DNA of 64,000 nucleotides from Euryarchaeota archaeon UBA558 (GTDB taxonomy: Archaea; Thermoplasmatota; Poseidoniia; Poseidoniales; Thalassarchaeaceae): positions 62,713 to 126,712 of the forward strand of contig DAZE01000008.1 in the NCBI GenBank assembly GCA_002507175.1, given 5' to 3'. Numbering within the stretch: the first letter of the stretch is position 1; every line of letters begins with the position of its first letter. The position numbers were made by a program, and so were the translations under genes. Positions 34,631 to 44,400 of this stretch are shown here, piece by piece. The notes under the pieces were generated by a model. It was given only the letters and a program-made list of their open reading frames with translations, was not told the origin of the DNA and made no database searches.

Positions 34631-35521
34631 ATGGGTGTGCTTGAATCGGGAGGCCTCAAGAATCTTTTCGGCGATAAGCCTAAGGTTATCGAACAAGAAG
34701 CTTCATTCTTCAAAGATATGAGGGACGAGTGGAATGAGAAAGTTAAACAACGCTCCGAGGAAAGGAATGGCTACAACCTTCAGGTTCAAGAGTTAATTTC
34801 AGAGGTTCAGATTAAAAAATCCATTCGAGATAAGGCGAATCAGAAGGTCAAGGAACTCAAAGACTTGCGGGCTGAGCACTCTAGAATTCTTAAAGAAAAA
34901 AGAAATGCCTTGAAAGCTGTTCTGGATGAAATCACAGAAAATAAACAGAATATCAAGGAAAAGAGAGGGCGATCAGCCTCTAGAATCAGAGTGGAGATGG
35001 ATCAGCTAGAGCAAAAGTTCGAGAGAGGAAGGCTGAGTATGAATGAACGGGCTTTTATGAAAAGGATGAAAGAACTAAGTCAGGAGCTAAGAGATGCGAA
35101 AAAGAGCAAGTCCTCGCCTGGTTCCCACCAAGATTTGCGATCTGAAGTAAAGGATGCTGCTAAAATTCAAGAAGAATCCCACAATGATGTGGAAAAAGCC
35201 GTAGATCAGGCTCAAAAAGCGCACGACATTATGTCCCGCATATCAGAAGAGGTGGATAAATTGAGGGATGCTGCTAATGAATCACACTCGGGCCTAATAA
35301 GGGCGAAAAGAGAAGCCGATCTAATGCACTCAAAATATATAGTGGCCCTGAAATGCATGCATTCAATGTCCGACTTGATTTCAGCGCAACACGCGAAGGA
35401 AGAAGGAAGTCTCGATGAGGGATCAAATGATCAGACAGGCGTGTCCGATATAATGGAGCAGTTGATGTCAGGTGGTACGATCTCAACCGATGACTTGATG
35501 TTAATTCAAAGGAAGGGTTAA
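34631..35521 (+). CDS. Long coiled-coil protein D (COG1340-like)
   Basis: 296 residues. Helical and charged throughout. QLEQKFERGRLSMNERAFMKRMKELSQELRDAKKSKSSPGSHQDL (about 120-165) is the best match in the cluster to the conserved COG1340 segment. The protein ends with IMEQLMSGGTISTDDLMLIQRKG, the shared C-terminal patch, without the basic tail of A and C. Last gene of the rightward trio. Its stop is two bases from the stop of the convergent gene at 35524. Function unknown; a filament- or scaffold-forming role would suit the sequence but is inference. Confidence 0.7.
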   Translation: MGVLESGGLKNLFGDKPKVIEQEASFFKDMRDEWNEKVKQRSEERNGYNLQVQELISEVQIKKSIRDKANQKVKELKDLRAEHSRILKEKRNALKAVLDEITENKQNIKEKRGRSASRIRVEMDQLEQKFERGRLSMNERAFMKRMKELSQELRDAKKSKSSPGSHQDLRSEVKDAAKIQEESHNDVEKAVDQAQKAHDIMSRISEEVDKLRDAANESHSGLIRAKREADLMHSKYIVALKCMHSMSDLISAQHAKEEGSLDEGSNDQTGVSDIMEQLMSGGTISTDDLMLIQRKG

Positions 35522-35523
35522 TT

Positions 35524-36429
35524 TCAGCCATATGTGCTTATTGATCCGCCTATTCCTTCGATTGTATACTCTAGTCCTGTCTCCTTGTTCGTGATTATCC
35601 ACCCCGGCAACCATATCCTGCTGCAATCCAATTTCAGAGTTGAGTCTACGGTTCTAAACCACACCAGTAACGAGGTTTTGCCGACGTTAGGGTTTTCTGG
35701 TGAAATTCTTTTGTTCAGCATCTCTTTGATTTTGATTCTTACACTACGATCGTCTGACCACACCCCACCCCATTGGATCTGTTCCATCTGGATGGAGCTT
35801 AAATCATTAGATTCTAATCTGAAGAAATTATCCCCCCAAGGATTTTCTATCATAATTGTTTGTGACCACATCGTTTCATCTTCTGTTGAAGTCAAGTTAG
35901 CACTCCCTAACCATGCCTTCCCTTCAAGTAAGATCGGACGAGTATGCCCGTCAAAGGGTATTTTTCCTAAGACCCTATTGAGCTCTATTTGTTGGGGTAC
36001 CACGAGGTCGTTTTCTAGGCTAAGGCGTCTTTTTTCTGCCATTTTTTCGACGGTTCGTATTATTTTTTTCTCCAGTTCTGCTTCTCCCAAAAGTGTTGAA
36101 ATTTTCTCACGCTCCCATAACTCAACCCCAATAGATGCTAGGACCTCCTTAACAGAGACTGGTACAAATCTCTCAGAAATTAGTATGATAGATTCAGATT
36201 GTTCTACACATAGGAGTAAACGTTGAGCATCTTGTTCTGTCAAAGGGATGTGCGAATGGTGTGCATGCCAGATCGAAAGGGGTACGTTGGATACGCCTGC
36301 CTTAGGTTCAGCAACACCCAAGTGAGAGAAACCAGGTATATCGGCGGTATTCAAAGCCGGGCTAGGATGGATCCCCGCTAGGCCAAGGGCTCTGAGGATC
36401 GGTTCGCTCATGCCTTCGGATTGAGCCAC
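35524..36429 (-). CDS. Protein of unknown function at the end of the RNA polymerase operon
   Basis: 301 residues from GTG 36429, or 295 from ATG 36411. I do not recognise it. Visible are a short alpha/beta start with IPLTEQDAQRLLLCVEQSESIILISERF, a helical middle (LLGEAELEKKIIRTVEKMAEKRRLSLEND, about 121-149), and a beta-rich C-terminal half with ILLEGKAWLGSANL and MLNKRISPENPNVG. No transmembrane segment or signal peptide. It follows rpl30e by 20 bp on the same strand, at the place where nusA often stands in archaeal RNA polymerase operons, but has no KH-domain (GxxG) signature. Confidence 0.6.
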   Translation of the reverse strand: MAQSEGMSEPILRALGLAGIHPSPALNTADIPGFSHLGVAEPKAGVSNVPLSIWHAHHSHIPLTEQDAQRLLLCVEQSESIILISERFVPVSVKEVLASIGVELWEREKISTLLGEAELEKKIIRTVEKMAEKRRLSLENDLVVPQQIELNRVLGKIPFDGHTRPILLEGKAWLGSANLTSTEDETMWSQTIMIENPWGDNFFRLESNDLSSIQMEQIQWGGVWSDDRSVRIKIKEMLNKRISPENPNVGKTSLLVWFRTVDSTLKLDCSRIWLPGWIITNKETGLEYTIEGIGGSISTYG

Positions 36430-36449
36430 ATGCCATGAAAGTCTCTATC

Positions 36450-36746
36450 TCAGAGATTGTGATCTAGGGTCATCAAATCTGACTGTCCAGCGTCGATGAT
36501 ACAGACAGAGCTAATCGAGAAGGGCTTGGCACAAGCTGATCCAAGCTCCCGATTAACCATGGAAAGTCTGTGTACGGGTATGTTTGGATGGTTAGTAGTC
36601 ATTCTTTCCACATGGTCTTCCGGACAGTTTGCTGCTACTAATACGAGTCGAGCATCCCCGCGGGAACACGCTGCCAGGGTTTCCCTCTGGCCGAATACCA
36701 GTTTTCCCGTGGTAATTCCTTGTTTTATCTGTCTTGATATGTCCAA
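36450..36746 (-). CDS. rpl30e: Ribosomal protein L30e
   Basis: 98 residues, the normal length. L7Ae/L30e fold: GKLVFGQRETLAACSRGDARLVLVAANCPEDH and IPVHRLSMVNRELGSACAKPFSISSVCIIDAG are characteristic. Binds 23S rRNA in the large subunit. It follows rpoA2 by 12 bp, the classical archaeal order A''-L30e. Confidence 0.9.
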   Translation of the reverse strand: MDISRQIKQGITTGKLVFGQRETLAACSRGDARLVLVAANCPEDHVERMTTNHPNIPVHRLSMVNRELGSACAKPFSISSVCIIDAGQSDLMTLDHNL

Positions 36747-36758
36747 CTAACCATCTCC

Positions 36759-38333
36759 TCAATTATTCTTAGGGGCATAATATAATTCTACTGAACCTGT
36801 ACCAAGTGCTACTGGTTGGCCGACAATTACATTCTCTGTGACGCCCTTTAGGTAATCCCGCTCTCCGATGATACCAGCACGCAAGAGGTGGTTTACGGTG
36901 ACTTCGAATGCGGACCGAGCAAGTATGCTGTGCTTAGTACCGCTCACACCATGCCTTCCGATTGCTCTGACTTCTCCTTCACTCGTCATTACATCTGCAA
37001 CTGTTATCAGGTGCCTCACATCTACGTCCAAACCAGCTCCTTCGAGGGTATCCCTCAATTCTGAAATTATGGATTGTCGCGCTGCCTCTATTCCAAGATA
37101 CTGATAAATCTCGACGATGTTGTTAGTGTAGGTCCTAGACCTGTCGACTCCGGCAAACTCACTTACTTTAGATAGGTTTGACCCAATAGTGGCGATGTAA
37201 TATTCTCCCGTGTTTTTATCTGGGCCCTGGACGTTTGCCCGTGATATCCCTGGGAGGCCTTTTAGCCTCAGTTTCTTTACCTTGTCTTCTAGTTGGAGGA
37301 GGGCCGTGTAGGTTGGTGGGTCCGCAGCCAAGCCTGCGAGGTCATCTTCTTTTGATACACCTGGGATCAATTTCAATTGTTTTGGGCGATCGGGATTATC
37401 AGCCTGGACATATAGCTTGAGTGCTCTAGATAATTTATCCATAACCTCCCTGCCATTCATGTTCTTGAGTTTTAGATTTTGATTTTTCAGATCTAGGGTT
37501 AGTACCCTTTGTGCGACATCCACATCTATTGATGCTATGTCTCGGGTAGTGGTCGTCTCCAAGCCTGCTGCAATGGATTGAACTTGCTTCTCGTTGGTCT
37601 TCAGTGCTTTCTTTCCATCGGGAGTCTTGTCTTCGAGATATATCATCATCGTTGGCGTGTTGGGCTCTTTCCTAGCATCAACAATCTCTATGACCCTTGG
37701 GAGTCCTTGTGTCACGTTAACAGTGGCGACACCGGCGTAGTGGAAGGTGCGCATGGTCATTTGAGTGCCGGGTTCCCCTATCGATTGGGCTGTTGTTATC
37801 CCGACGGCCTCATGGGGGTCTACCCTAGACTCGGCCAACATGGCCTTTGTTTCCTTCATCACGCTCTTTATCTGCTTAGATGTTAGTTTATCCATACCTC
37901 TAGATCGTATTCCTTCCGTTAGATCATGGATAATTCTAGGTGTTAGGATCATCTCGTCCTTGATCGACTGTGCTTCGATTTGTTGATAAAGTGGGTCGTC
38001 TGTGTCTATCCCTCTGAGGATCTGAGAACTCTTATCCTCCTCTCTGTAGGATTGCAGTGGCAAAGTGGTCTTTTTTCTAGTGGATCTCCTCTTCTGGATT
38101 CTGACCCTTTTTGTGGTTGTGGCAGAATCCCTTTTGCCAGATTTTATGGGGGTTGTGATCTTTGTATGTATGGATTGTGCAGTCCCGGAGTCCGTTTGAC
38201 ATATCTCAGCTATCTGTTGTGGATTTAGTATTTTGACGTCGTCCCATTTTCTATCATCAGCAAGTAAGTGGGCATGTTCTTCATCTACACCTAGGTCTGT
38301 TAACTTCTTCTTGGTTGCGCTCTTTACCACCAT
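36759..38333 (-). CDS. rpoA2: DNA-directed RNA polymerase subunit A'' with an N-terminal extension
   Basis: 524 residues, against about 390 in most archaea. The core (about 125-520) carries DPHEAVGITTAQSIGEPGTQMTMRTFHYAGVA, the trigger-loop region, and VARAIGRHGVSGTKHSILARSAFEVT-type C-terminal sequence (RAIGRHGVSGTKHSILARSAFE). The first ~45 residues, VVKSATKKKLTDLGVDEEHAHLLA onwards, form an extra helical domain nearly repeated at the start of RpoH (45109), joined to the core by a basic linker (about 60-95). The ATG shares its A with the rpoA1 stop (TGATG). It forms the catalytic core with A' and B. Confidence 0.96.
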   Translation of the reverse strand: MVVKSATKKKLTDLGVDEEHAHLLADDRKWDDVKILNPQQIAEICQTDSGTAQSIHTKITTPIKSGKRDSATTTKRVRIQKRRSTRKKTTLPLQSYREEDKSSQILRGIDTDDPLYQQIEAQSIKDEMILTPRIIHDLTEGIRSRGMDKLTSKQIKSVMKETKAMLAESRVDPHEAVGITTAQSIGEPGTQMTMRTFHYAGVATVNVTQGLPRVIEIVDARKEPNTPTMMIYLEDKTPDGKKALKTNEKQVQSIAAGLETTTTRDIASIDVDVAQRVLTLDLKNQNLKLKNMNGREVMDKLSRALKLYVQADNPDRPKQLKLIPGVSKEDDLAGLAADPPTYTALLQLEDKVKKLRLKGLPGISRANVQGPDKNTGEYYIATIGSNLSKVSEFAGVDRSRTYTNNIVEIYQYLGIEAARQSIISELRDTLEGAGLDVDVRHLITVADVMTSEGEVRAIGRHGVSGTKHSILARSAFEVTVNHLLRAGIIGERDYLKGVTENVIVGQPVALGTGSVELYYAPKNN

Positions 38334-41300
38334 CAGGATTCACCCCCTAGTGCTGCATCCAGGACTTGGTCTATTGGAACAGGGGATCCCTTTCTACTTC
38401 GAGCCGGGTCGACACCGTCTTCACCATATTCGAATTGGATAATCCTGTCCGCAGTGTTTCTTACCGACCTCATAAGGTCATCATTGACCTTGAGATCATC
38501 CATCGCGTTGATCAACCTCCTCTGCATGTAACCAGATTTGCTAGTTCTTACGGCAGTGTCGACTAACGACTCTCTACCTGAAACTGAGAGCATAAAGAAC
38601 TCGGTTGGCTCAAGCCCCCTCTTGAAGGATGAGGAGACGAACCCCTTTTCCTTGGCTCCCTTCACTCCTCTCGGGAAATGTGAGAGTACTCTGTCGTGGT
38701 AGCCCCTCTCCAACCTTTTGCCTCTGACCTTTGGCTGTCCGATGGAGCCGGCCATCATAGCGAGGTTGTCCATCGATCCTCTGGCTCCAGAGGTTGCCAT
38801 CACGACTGCTGCGTTCTTTTCACCGAGATATGCCTTCGCGACGTCACCAGATTTCGCCTTACCAGAGTCAAGAATTTGTAATATATTCTCCTCTAATGTC
38901 TCCAACGGTGTTCTTCCAGGCCTAGTTTCATACCTTCTTCCGTCATTACCATACTTGGATAGTTCCGTGTCCACGGCTTCGCTTGCTTCCTTGTTTATTT
39001 CTGCAATTTCGGCCTTTGCATCGGGCGGGAGGTCTTCGTCATCTATTCCTGTCGTGAAGCCGAGGGATGTGCACATTGCAATGGTCATCTTGGTCATTCT
39101 GTTTAGGAAGTCGGCACCGACTTCTGTGCCATGGGTCTGGACGACTGCGTCAAGTAATCTCCCGTCTTCAGCACCTATCCCTCTTTTGTCGATAGTTCCA
39201 GTGACCTGACCTTGTCTTACATTTACCTGATCTCCGCTCCTGCTCATGTATGATAATGTAAAGTCACCTGGCACAATAAGGCTGAGTATGTCTGACCCCT
39301 TGTATCCAGCGACTCCATTGTTTTCTACAAGTTCTGGTAGGTCTCCCTCCCAGTCGACTGCCCCCAGGATCTCGAGGGCTAAATTCCTTGGTAGAATCCT
39401 GTCCCCCTGGGTTAACAGGTAAGCACCTGAGATGTGGTCGTGGATTCCCCCGATCACAGCTCCACCGTATCTTGGTGTTATGATGTGTTCCTGCACCCTC
39501 ATCAGTATCTTTGCCTCAGCACGTGCCTCTTCACTCTGAATTACGTGCAAATTCATCTCGTCACCGTCGAAGTCAGCATTGTAAGGTGTACAATCTGCAA
39601 GGTTGAACCTGAATGTCTTACCTGGCATGACCCTGACTTCGTGTACCATCATTGACATTCTGTGGAGAGATGGCTGTCTGTTGAATATGGCTACGTCCCC
39701 ATCAATCAAATGTCGCTCGACCACGACTCCGGGTTTGGGGTTCCCGTCCCTGTCGAAGGTTGACAATCTGTCTTCTACTTCGGTCCTGTATGCTTCACCA
39801 TACTCGTCTTCCGTTGCGGGGCTTCCACAGTGAGGGCAGTGCACTTCCAAGTGCTCGGGAAGGTATTCCTCAGGATTACTCTGTTCCCAGATCCACCTTT
39901 GGTGTATTACTGCCCTTGGGTCATCTTCTGGTAGTGATCGACCCCTATCATCTTCGCCTCTGAGGTTAGTGAGGGTTCGTTCCAAGTCGACGACCCACTC
40001 CTCTTCAAAATCACCAAGCTGTGTTCTTCTCATCCTCCTTTTTAACTCCAATCCAGGCAGGAAGTTCGGTGCGGGAAGGACTGAGTTTAGGTCCGGCCTC
40101 ATTCCGGGGTATGGCTCGTCATCGCCGCCAGAGTGGCATTGAGAGTTCAGGCATCTAAAACCGGCCCAGATAAACTTGGTTCTGTCAGTAATTCTGACCC
40201 TGCTCGTATCGTTTCTAATCACGTAGTTAACACCAGGATGTACGTCAGGACCTCTCAAAACCATTTGTCTGAGTTGTTCTCTGTTCCTGCTTGTGACCCG
40301 TATTGGCACAGTCAGTTCCTTGGCGGTCACCACCGGGACTCCAACCTCATTTATCCCGAGGTTCGGGTCGGGGCTGATGACTGTCCTGGCACAGAAGTTG
40401 ACACGCTTTCCTGAGAGGTTGCTCCGGAATCTTCCTTCTTTGCCTTTCAGCCTCTGTGTCAGGGTCTTCAGAGGTCTCCCCGATCTGTGCCTTGCTGGTG
40501 GTATACCGCTGGTTTGATTGTCAAAGTATGTTGTTATGTGGTACTGTAGTAGTTCCCACAGGTCTTCAACAATCAGTTGCGGGGCGCCAGCATCACGATT
40601 TTCTCGTAGTCTTTGATTGATCCTAAGTACATCTACTAACTTGTGTGTTAGATCGTCTTCGGACCTGTCACCGCTGTCTAGTGTGATGGATGGTCTTACG
40701 GTTATTGGTGGGACTGGAAGGACCTTCATGATGGTCCATTCAGGTCTACTGGATGCATAGTCCATGCCTAGGAAGATCAGATGCTCATCTGGTATTTTCT
40801 CTAGCCATTCTCTTATGTCGCGAGGGTTGAGTTTGTGTTCGCCCTTGTCCTTTTTTTCTTTGAAGGTCGTGGGTTTGTCGAGAAGTATCTTACCTTGCGC
40901 GGATCCACAATGCATGCAAATCGCGTTTGTGGCTTTAGTTGTGACTTTCTCTATTTCTTTTATCATCTTGGAAAACTCAGTCGACCCAACGCCGTGTTTT
41001 ATCATCACATCATGGATCCTTTGTCTGTAGAAATCCTGTTCGGACTTTTCTGGGTCTATAGGATGTGTCCCGGGCTTGTCGTGTAGTAGGACTTTACTGC
41101 AATTATTGCACGTGGCCTTCAGCGCTAGTTTGATTAATTGCGTGAAGCCAATGTGGATGACAGGTAACTCTAGAGATATATGTCCAAAGTGGCTTGGACA
41201 GTCCTCATATTTGTTACCGCAGGTGTCACATCTGACTCCTGGATCAATCACCCCCATCTTGGGGTCCATCAGTCCCTGTTTGTAGGCATGGCCGTCATCT

Positions 41301-41422
41301 TTGTAGGTATCCGCAGTCTTAACTTCGACGCTGGACATCTTCCTAATTTCATTAGGGTTCATAAGACTGAATTTAATCGAGTCGATTCGTTTTGGGATTT
41401 GTGCCGGGCCTCTGTTCCTCAT
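38333..41422 (-). CDS. rpoA1: DNA-directed RNA polymerase subunit A'
   Basis: 1029 residues, longer than the usual ~880. Contains the N-terminal zinc sites (GVRCDTCGNKYEDCPSHFGHI and later CMHCGSAQ), GKEGRFRSNLSGKRVNFCARTVISPDPNL, and the catalytic NADFDGDEMNLHV with the three Mg-binding Asp residues. The C-terminal bridge-helix region VMATSGARGSMDNLAMMAGSIGQP is intact. Its start overlaps the rpoB stop by four bases and its end overlaps rpoA2 by one, so the three genes are translationally coupled. Confidence 0.97.
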   Translation of the reverse strand: MRNRGPAQIPKRIDSIKFSLMNPNEIRKMSSVEVKTADTYKDDGHAYKQGLMDPKMGVIDPGVRCDTCGNKYEDCPSHFGHISLELPVIHIGFTQLIKLALKATCNNCSKVLLHDKPGTHPIDPEKSEQDFYRQRIHDVMIKHGVGSTEFSKMIKEIEKVTTKATNAICMHCGSAQGKILLDKPTTFKEKKDKGEHKLNPRDIREWLEKIPDEHLIFLGMDYASSRPEWTIMKVLPVPPITVRPSITLDSGDRSEDDLTHKLVDVLRINQRLRENRDAGAPQLIVEDLWELLQYHITTYFDNQTSGIPPARHRSGRPLKTLTQRLKGKEGRFRSNLSGKRVNFCARTVISPDPNLGINEVGVPVVTAKELTVPIRVTSRNREQLRQMVLRGPDVHPGVNYVIRNDTSRVRITDRTKFIWAGFRCLNSQCHSGGDDEPYPGMRPDLNSVLPAPNFLPGLELKRRMRRTQLGDFEEEWVVDLERTLTNLRGEDDRGRSLPEDDPRAVIHQRWIWEQSNPEEYLPEHLEVHCPHCGSPATEDEYGEAYRTEVEDRLSTFDRDGNPKPGVVVERHLIDGDVAIFNRQPSLHRMSMMVHEVRVMPGKTFRFNLADCTPYNADFDGDEMNLHVIQSEEARAEAKILMRVQEHIITPRYGGAVIGGIHDHISGAYLLTQGDRILPRNLALEILGAVDWEGDLPELVENNGVAGYKGSDILSLIVPGDFTLSYMSRSGDQVNVRQGQVTGTIDKRGIGAEDGRLLDAVVQTHGTEVGADFLNRMTKMTIAMCTSLGFTTGIDDEDLPPDAKAEIAEINKEASEAVDTELSKYGNDGRRYETRPGRTPLETLEENILQILDSGKAKSGDVAKAYLGEKNAAVVMATSGARGSMDNLAMMAGSIGQPKVRGKRLERGYHDRVLSHFPRGVKGAKEKGFVSSSFKRGLEPTEFFMLSVSGRESLVDTAVRTSKSGYMQRRLINAMDDLKVNDDLMRSVRNTADRIIQFEYGEDGVDPARSRKGSPVPIDQVLDAALGGES

Positions 41423-44400
41423 CTCTGGTCCTCCAGTTCCATTCTCATTGCTACTCCCAGACTTTTCATTTCATCTAGTAGAAGCTTGAAGGCATATGAC
41501 GTCTGAACTTGATGAACGTCAGCCCTGTCTCCACAAACAGGGCAAACTGGTGTTCTCCGTTTCCAATCATAGTAGGCTATGTGTCCGCATCCGGGATTAT
41601 TACAAACATGCAAGGGCCATCCATCCGACTCGTCTAAGAGTCTGTCTTTGATGACCATGGAGGCTCCGTGTGCGATGAGACAGTCCCTCTCCATTTCTCC
41701 GAATCTCAGTCCGCCTTGGCGTGCCCTTCCTTCTGTGGGCTGACGTGTCAAGACTTGTACTCGGCCCCTGCTCCTTGCATGGAGCTTAGAACTGACTAGG
41801 TGGTGAAGTCTCTGGTAAAATATCACGCCGGTGAAAACTTCTGTCTGGAAAACTTCGCCGGTCTCGCCATTGATCATCGTTTCTCTACCCGTATGATTGA
41901 ATCCCTGCCGTAGGAGCCCAGCCCTAAGCGAGTCTTCTTTCTCCCCGTCAAAGGCTGTTCCATCAACTTGCCTACCTTCCATGGAGCCTACCTTTCCTCC
42001 TATCATTTCTAGGACGTGAGCTACGGTCATTCTGGAGGGTATAGCATGAGGATTTACCAAGAGATCGGGTATAACGCCATCTGCAGTGAAGGGCATATCT
42101 CTCTCGTCTACCAATCTCCCGATGATCCCTTTTTGACCGTGTCTGGAGGCGAATTTATCTCCAAGTTCTGGAATCTTTTGAGATCGGACGGTGGCTCTCA
42201 CCAACAAACCAGAGTCCAAAGACTCCGTCACGAAGACGTGGTCCACCCAACCATGCTCACCAACTCTTACCCCCATTGAAGACTCCCGTCTCTCTTGTGC
42301 TTGTAGGAATGCGCCTTGACTTTCTTCCAAAAATCTGGGTGGGCTAGTCTTGCCAACAAGAACTGCGGGTATGGAATCCCTGTGCTCTGCGATACCAGAT
42401 AGTTCCACTTCTGGGGATGGAAGTCCATCTCGCTCGAGGTGTTTGTAGGATTCCCATGCCTTCAGCCCCTTAACCTCATCTAAACCGGTTCCGGGTACTT
42501 CTATTCTCTCTTCCTGACCTCCAGGGAATCGTTTGTTCTCTGCATTGTAGGTCCTCACAAATGCCGATCTACCAAGCCCTCGCTCAACTGATGCCTTGTT
42601 CATGATGACTGCGTCTTGCATGTTGTAGCCATGATGGCTAATTATGGCAACAACGAAGTTTTGACCACCTGGCCTTTTCTCGAACTTCGTAGTTTTCATC
42701 GATCTTGTTCCGACTATGGATTGTTGAGGATAGTGCATTATGTGGGCTCTCGTATCTGGCCTCATTCTGTAATTCGCACTCGGAAGTCCAAGGCTCTGTT
42801 TTACCATCGCTGTTCCACCGGTGACTCTCGGGGTTGAGTTGTGCTCAGGATATGGAACGAGGGCTGCACACACACCAAGAATTAGTTGTGGATCGATTTC
42901 GACATGTGTGTAAATTAGTACTGTCTTGTCTTTCCTTTCTTTCCTTTTGAGGGAGTCTATTTCTGGCTGGTGATATGCTAGTGGTACACTGAATTCTTCA
43001 AAATTAGACTCACCATTGGGCATGGAGACCTCCACCTTTAGGTTTGCTTCAGTGGCGTCTGGATCTCCTAGGTTGAGCCATTCAACCTTGGCTGGCATGA
43101 TCGGCCTGCCATACTTGGGCGACACATCTGGTAGATCAAAGGGCCTAGGTGCTATGAGCAGGTCCTCTTCTTCCTCTGCATCGACCCACTCCACAATTCC
43201 ATTTGTGACTAGGTCGTTAAACGACCATTCGCCTGACCGTAATCGGTCAAGATCCTCTGGTGTGAGCGTGAGATTGCCGCCATCGAGAATAAGCAGTGGT
43301 CGAAGCATCCTTCCTCTGTCAGTGTTGATGAATATGTCCCGGTTCAGGGCGTCGTGCCTTAGACTGACCTCAGACCGTATCTTGCCTTGTCGACGTCGGC
43401 GTTTGAATTGGGAGACGAGTCTGTTCGGGTCTTTGTGTAGTCCAAAGATGTCTCCATTTACATGTATCCTAGATCCTTCTGCCCAACCTTCAGGGTTTGA
43501 GTTGACGCCTGCTTCTGTCAAGAGTGCTTTGACCTCGTCTTCGGGGACTTCCTCGGAGACGTCAATCATTTGAGCTGCGTTTTTCACGAGGCCGCAATTC
43601 TGACCCTCGGGGGTTTCATTGGGGCATAGCCGTCCCCATTGTGTTGGGTGCAGATCACGAGCCTCGAAGTGTGGCTGGCTGCGAACTAACGGGCTTGTGA
43701 CCCTTCTCATGTGGGAGAGCGCTGCGAGGTAGGTAGTCCTGTCCAAGAGCTGACTAACGCCCGATCGTCCCCCGACCCAGTTGCCTGTGGCAAGGGCATG
43801 CATGATTTTCGAAGTGAGAACGTCGGGCCTCAAACAAGCATTAATTCTAAGCTCCCGCTTTCTGTTGTGGTGCCTCTCCAGTTGGTATTTTAGGTCCCTT
43901 GCCAGTTGTTGAAGGCTTACTCTGAACAAGTCCTCAATTAGGTCTCCAGCAAGTCTCACTCTCTTGTTCGCGTAGTGGTCCTTGTCGTTAGGATCCTCGT
44001 CGTTGATTGCCATTTCTAATACCTGACGTACTATTCTGCCTAGGAAAATTGCCTTCTTGTTTCGGTGTTCCATGCCCTGACCTAGGTGTGGGAGAAGTTC
44101 CTTGTCTAGCAGGTTATTGATTCTGGTTTCCCTGTATTCTTTTTGCTGGCCGGCCGCAAATTTCTTCTCCAACCATGCAAGTGCTTCATCTTCGGTTTCT
44201 ACTGAATATTCTTCGTTATCTTTTACATCATTTAAGTTGGCAACAGTGTATTTCATTGCCTCTACTGGTCCAGCGATGGCTGCGAAGATGTCTCGGTCGT
44301 TATCCATGCCGAGCGCCCGCATTAACAGAACCACCGGTATTGCCGTGGTGCCAGCGCTCGGGATCTTCACCATTAGCATCCCGTCTCTTCTTTTCTCTAC

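Noticed and set aside
35534..36226. A 230-codon plus-strand frame
   Set aside because: It is opposite the minus-strand gene that follows rpl30e with operon spacing; the product is Ser/Leu/Ile-rich without domains, typical of an antisense shadow.
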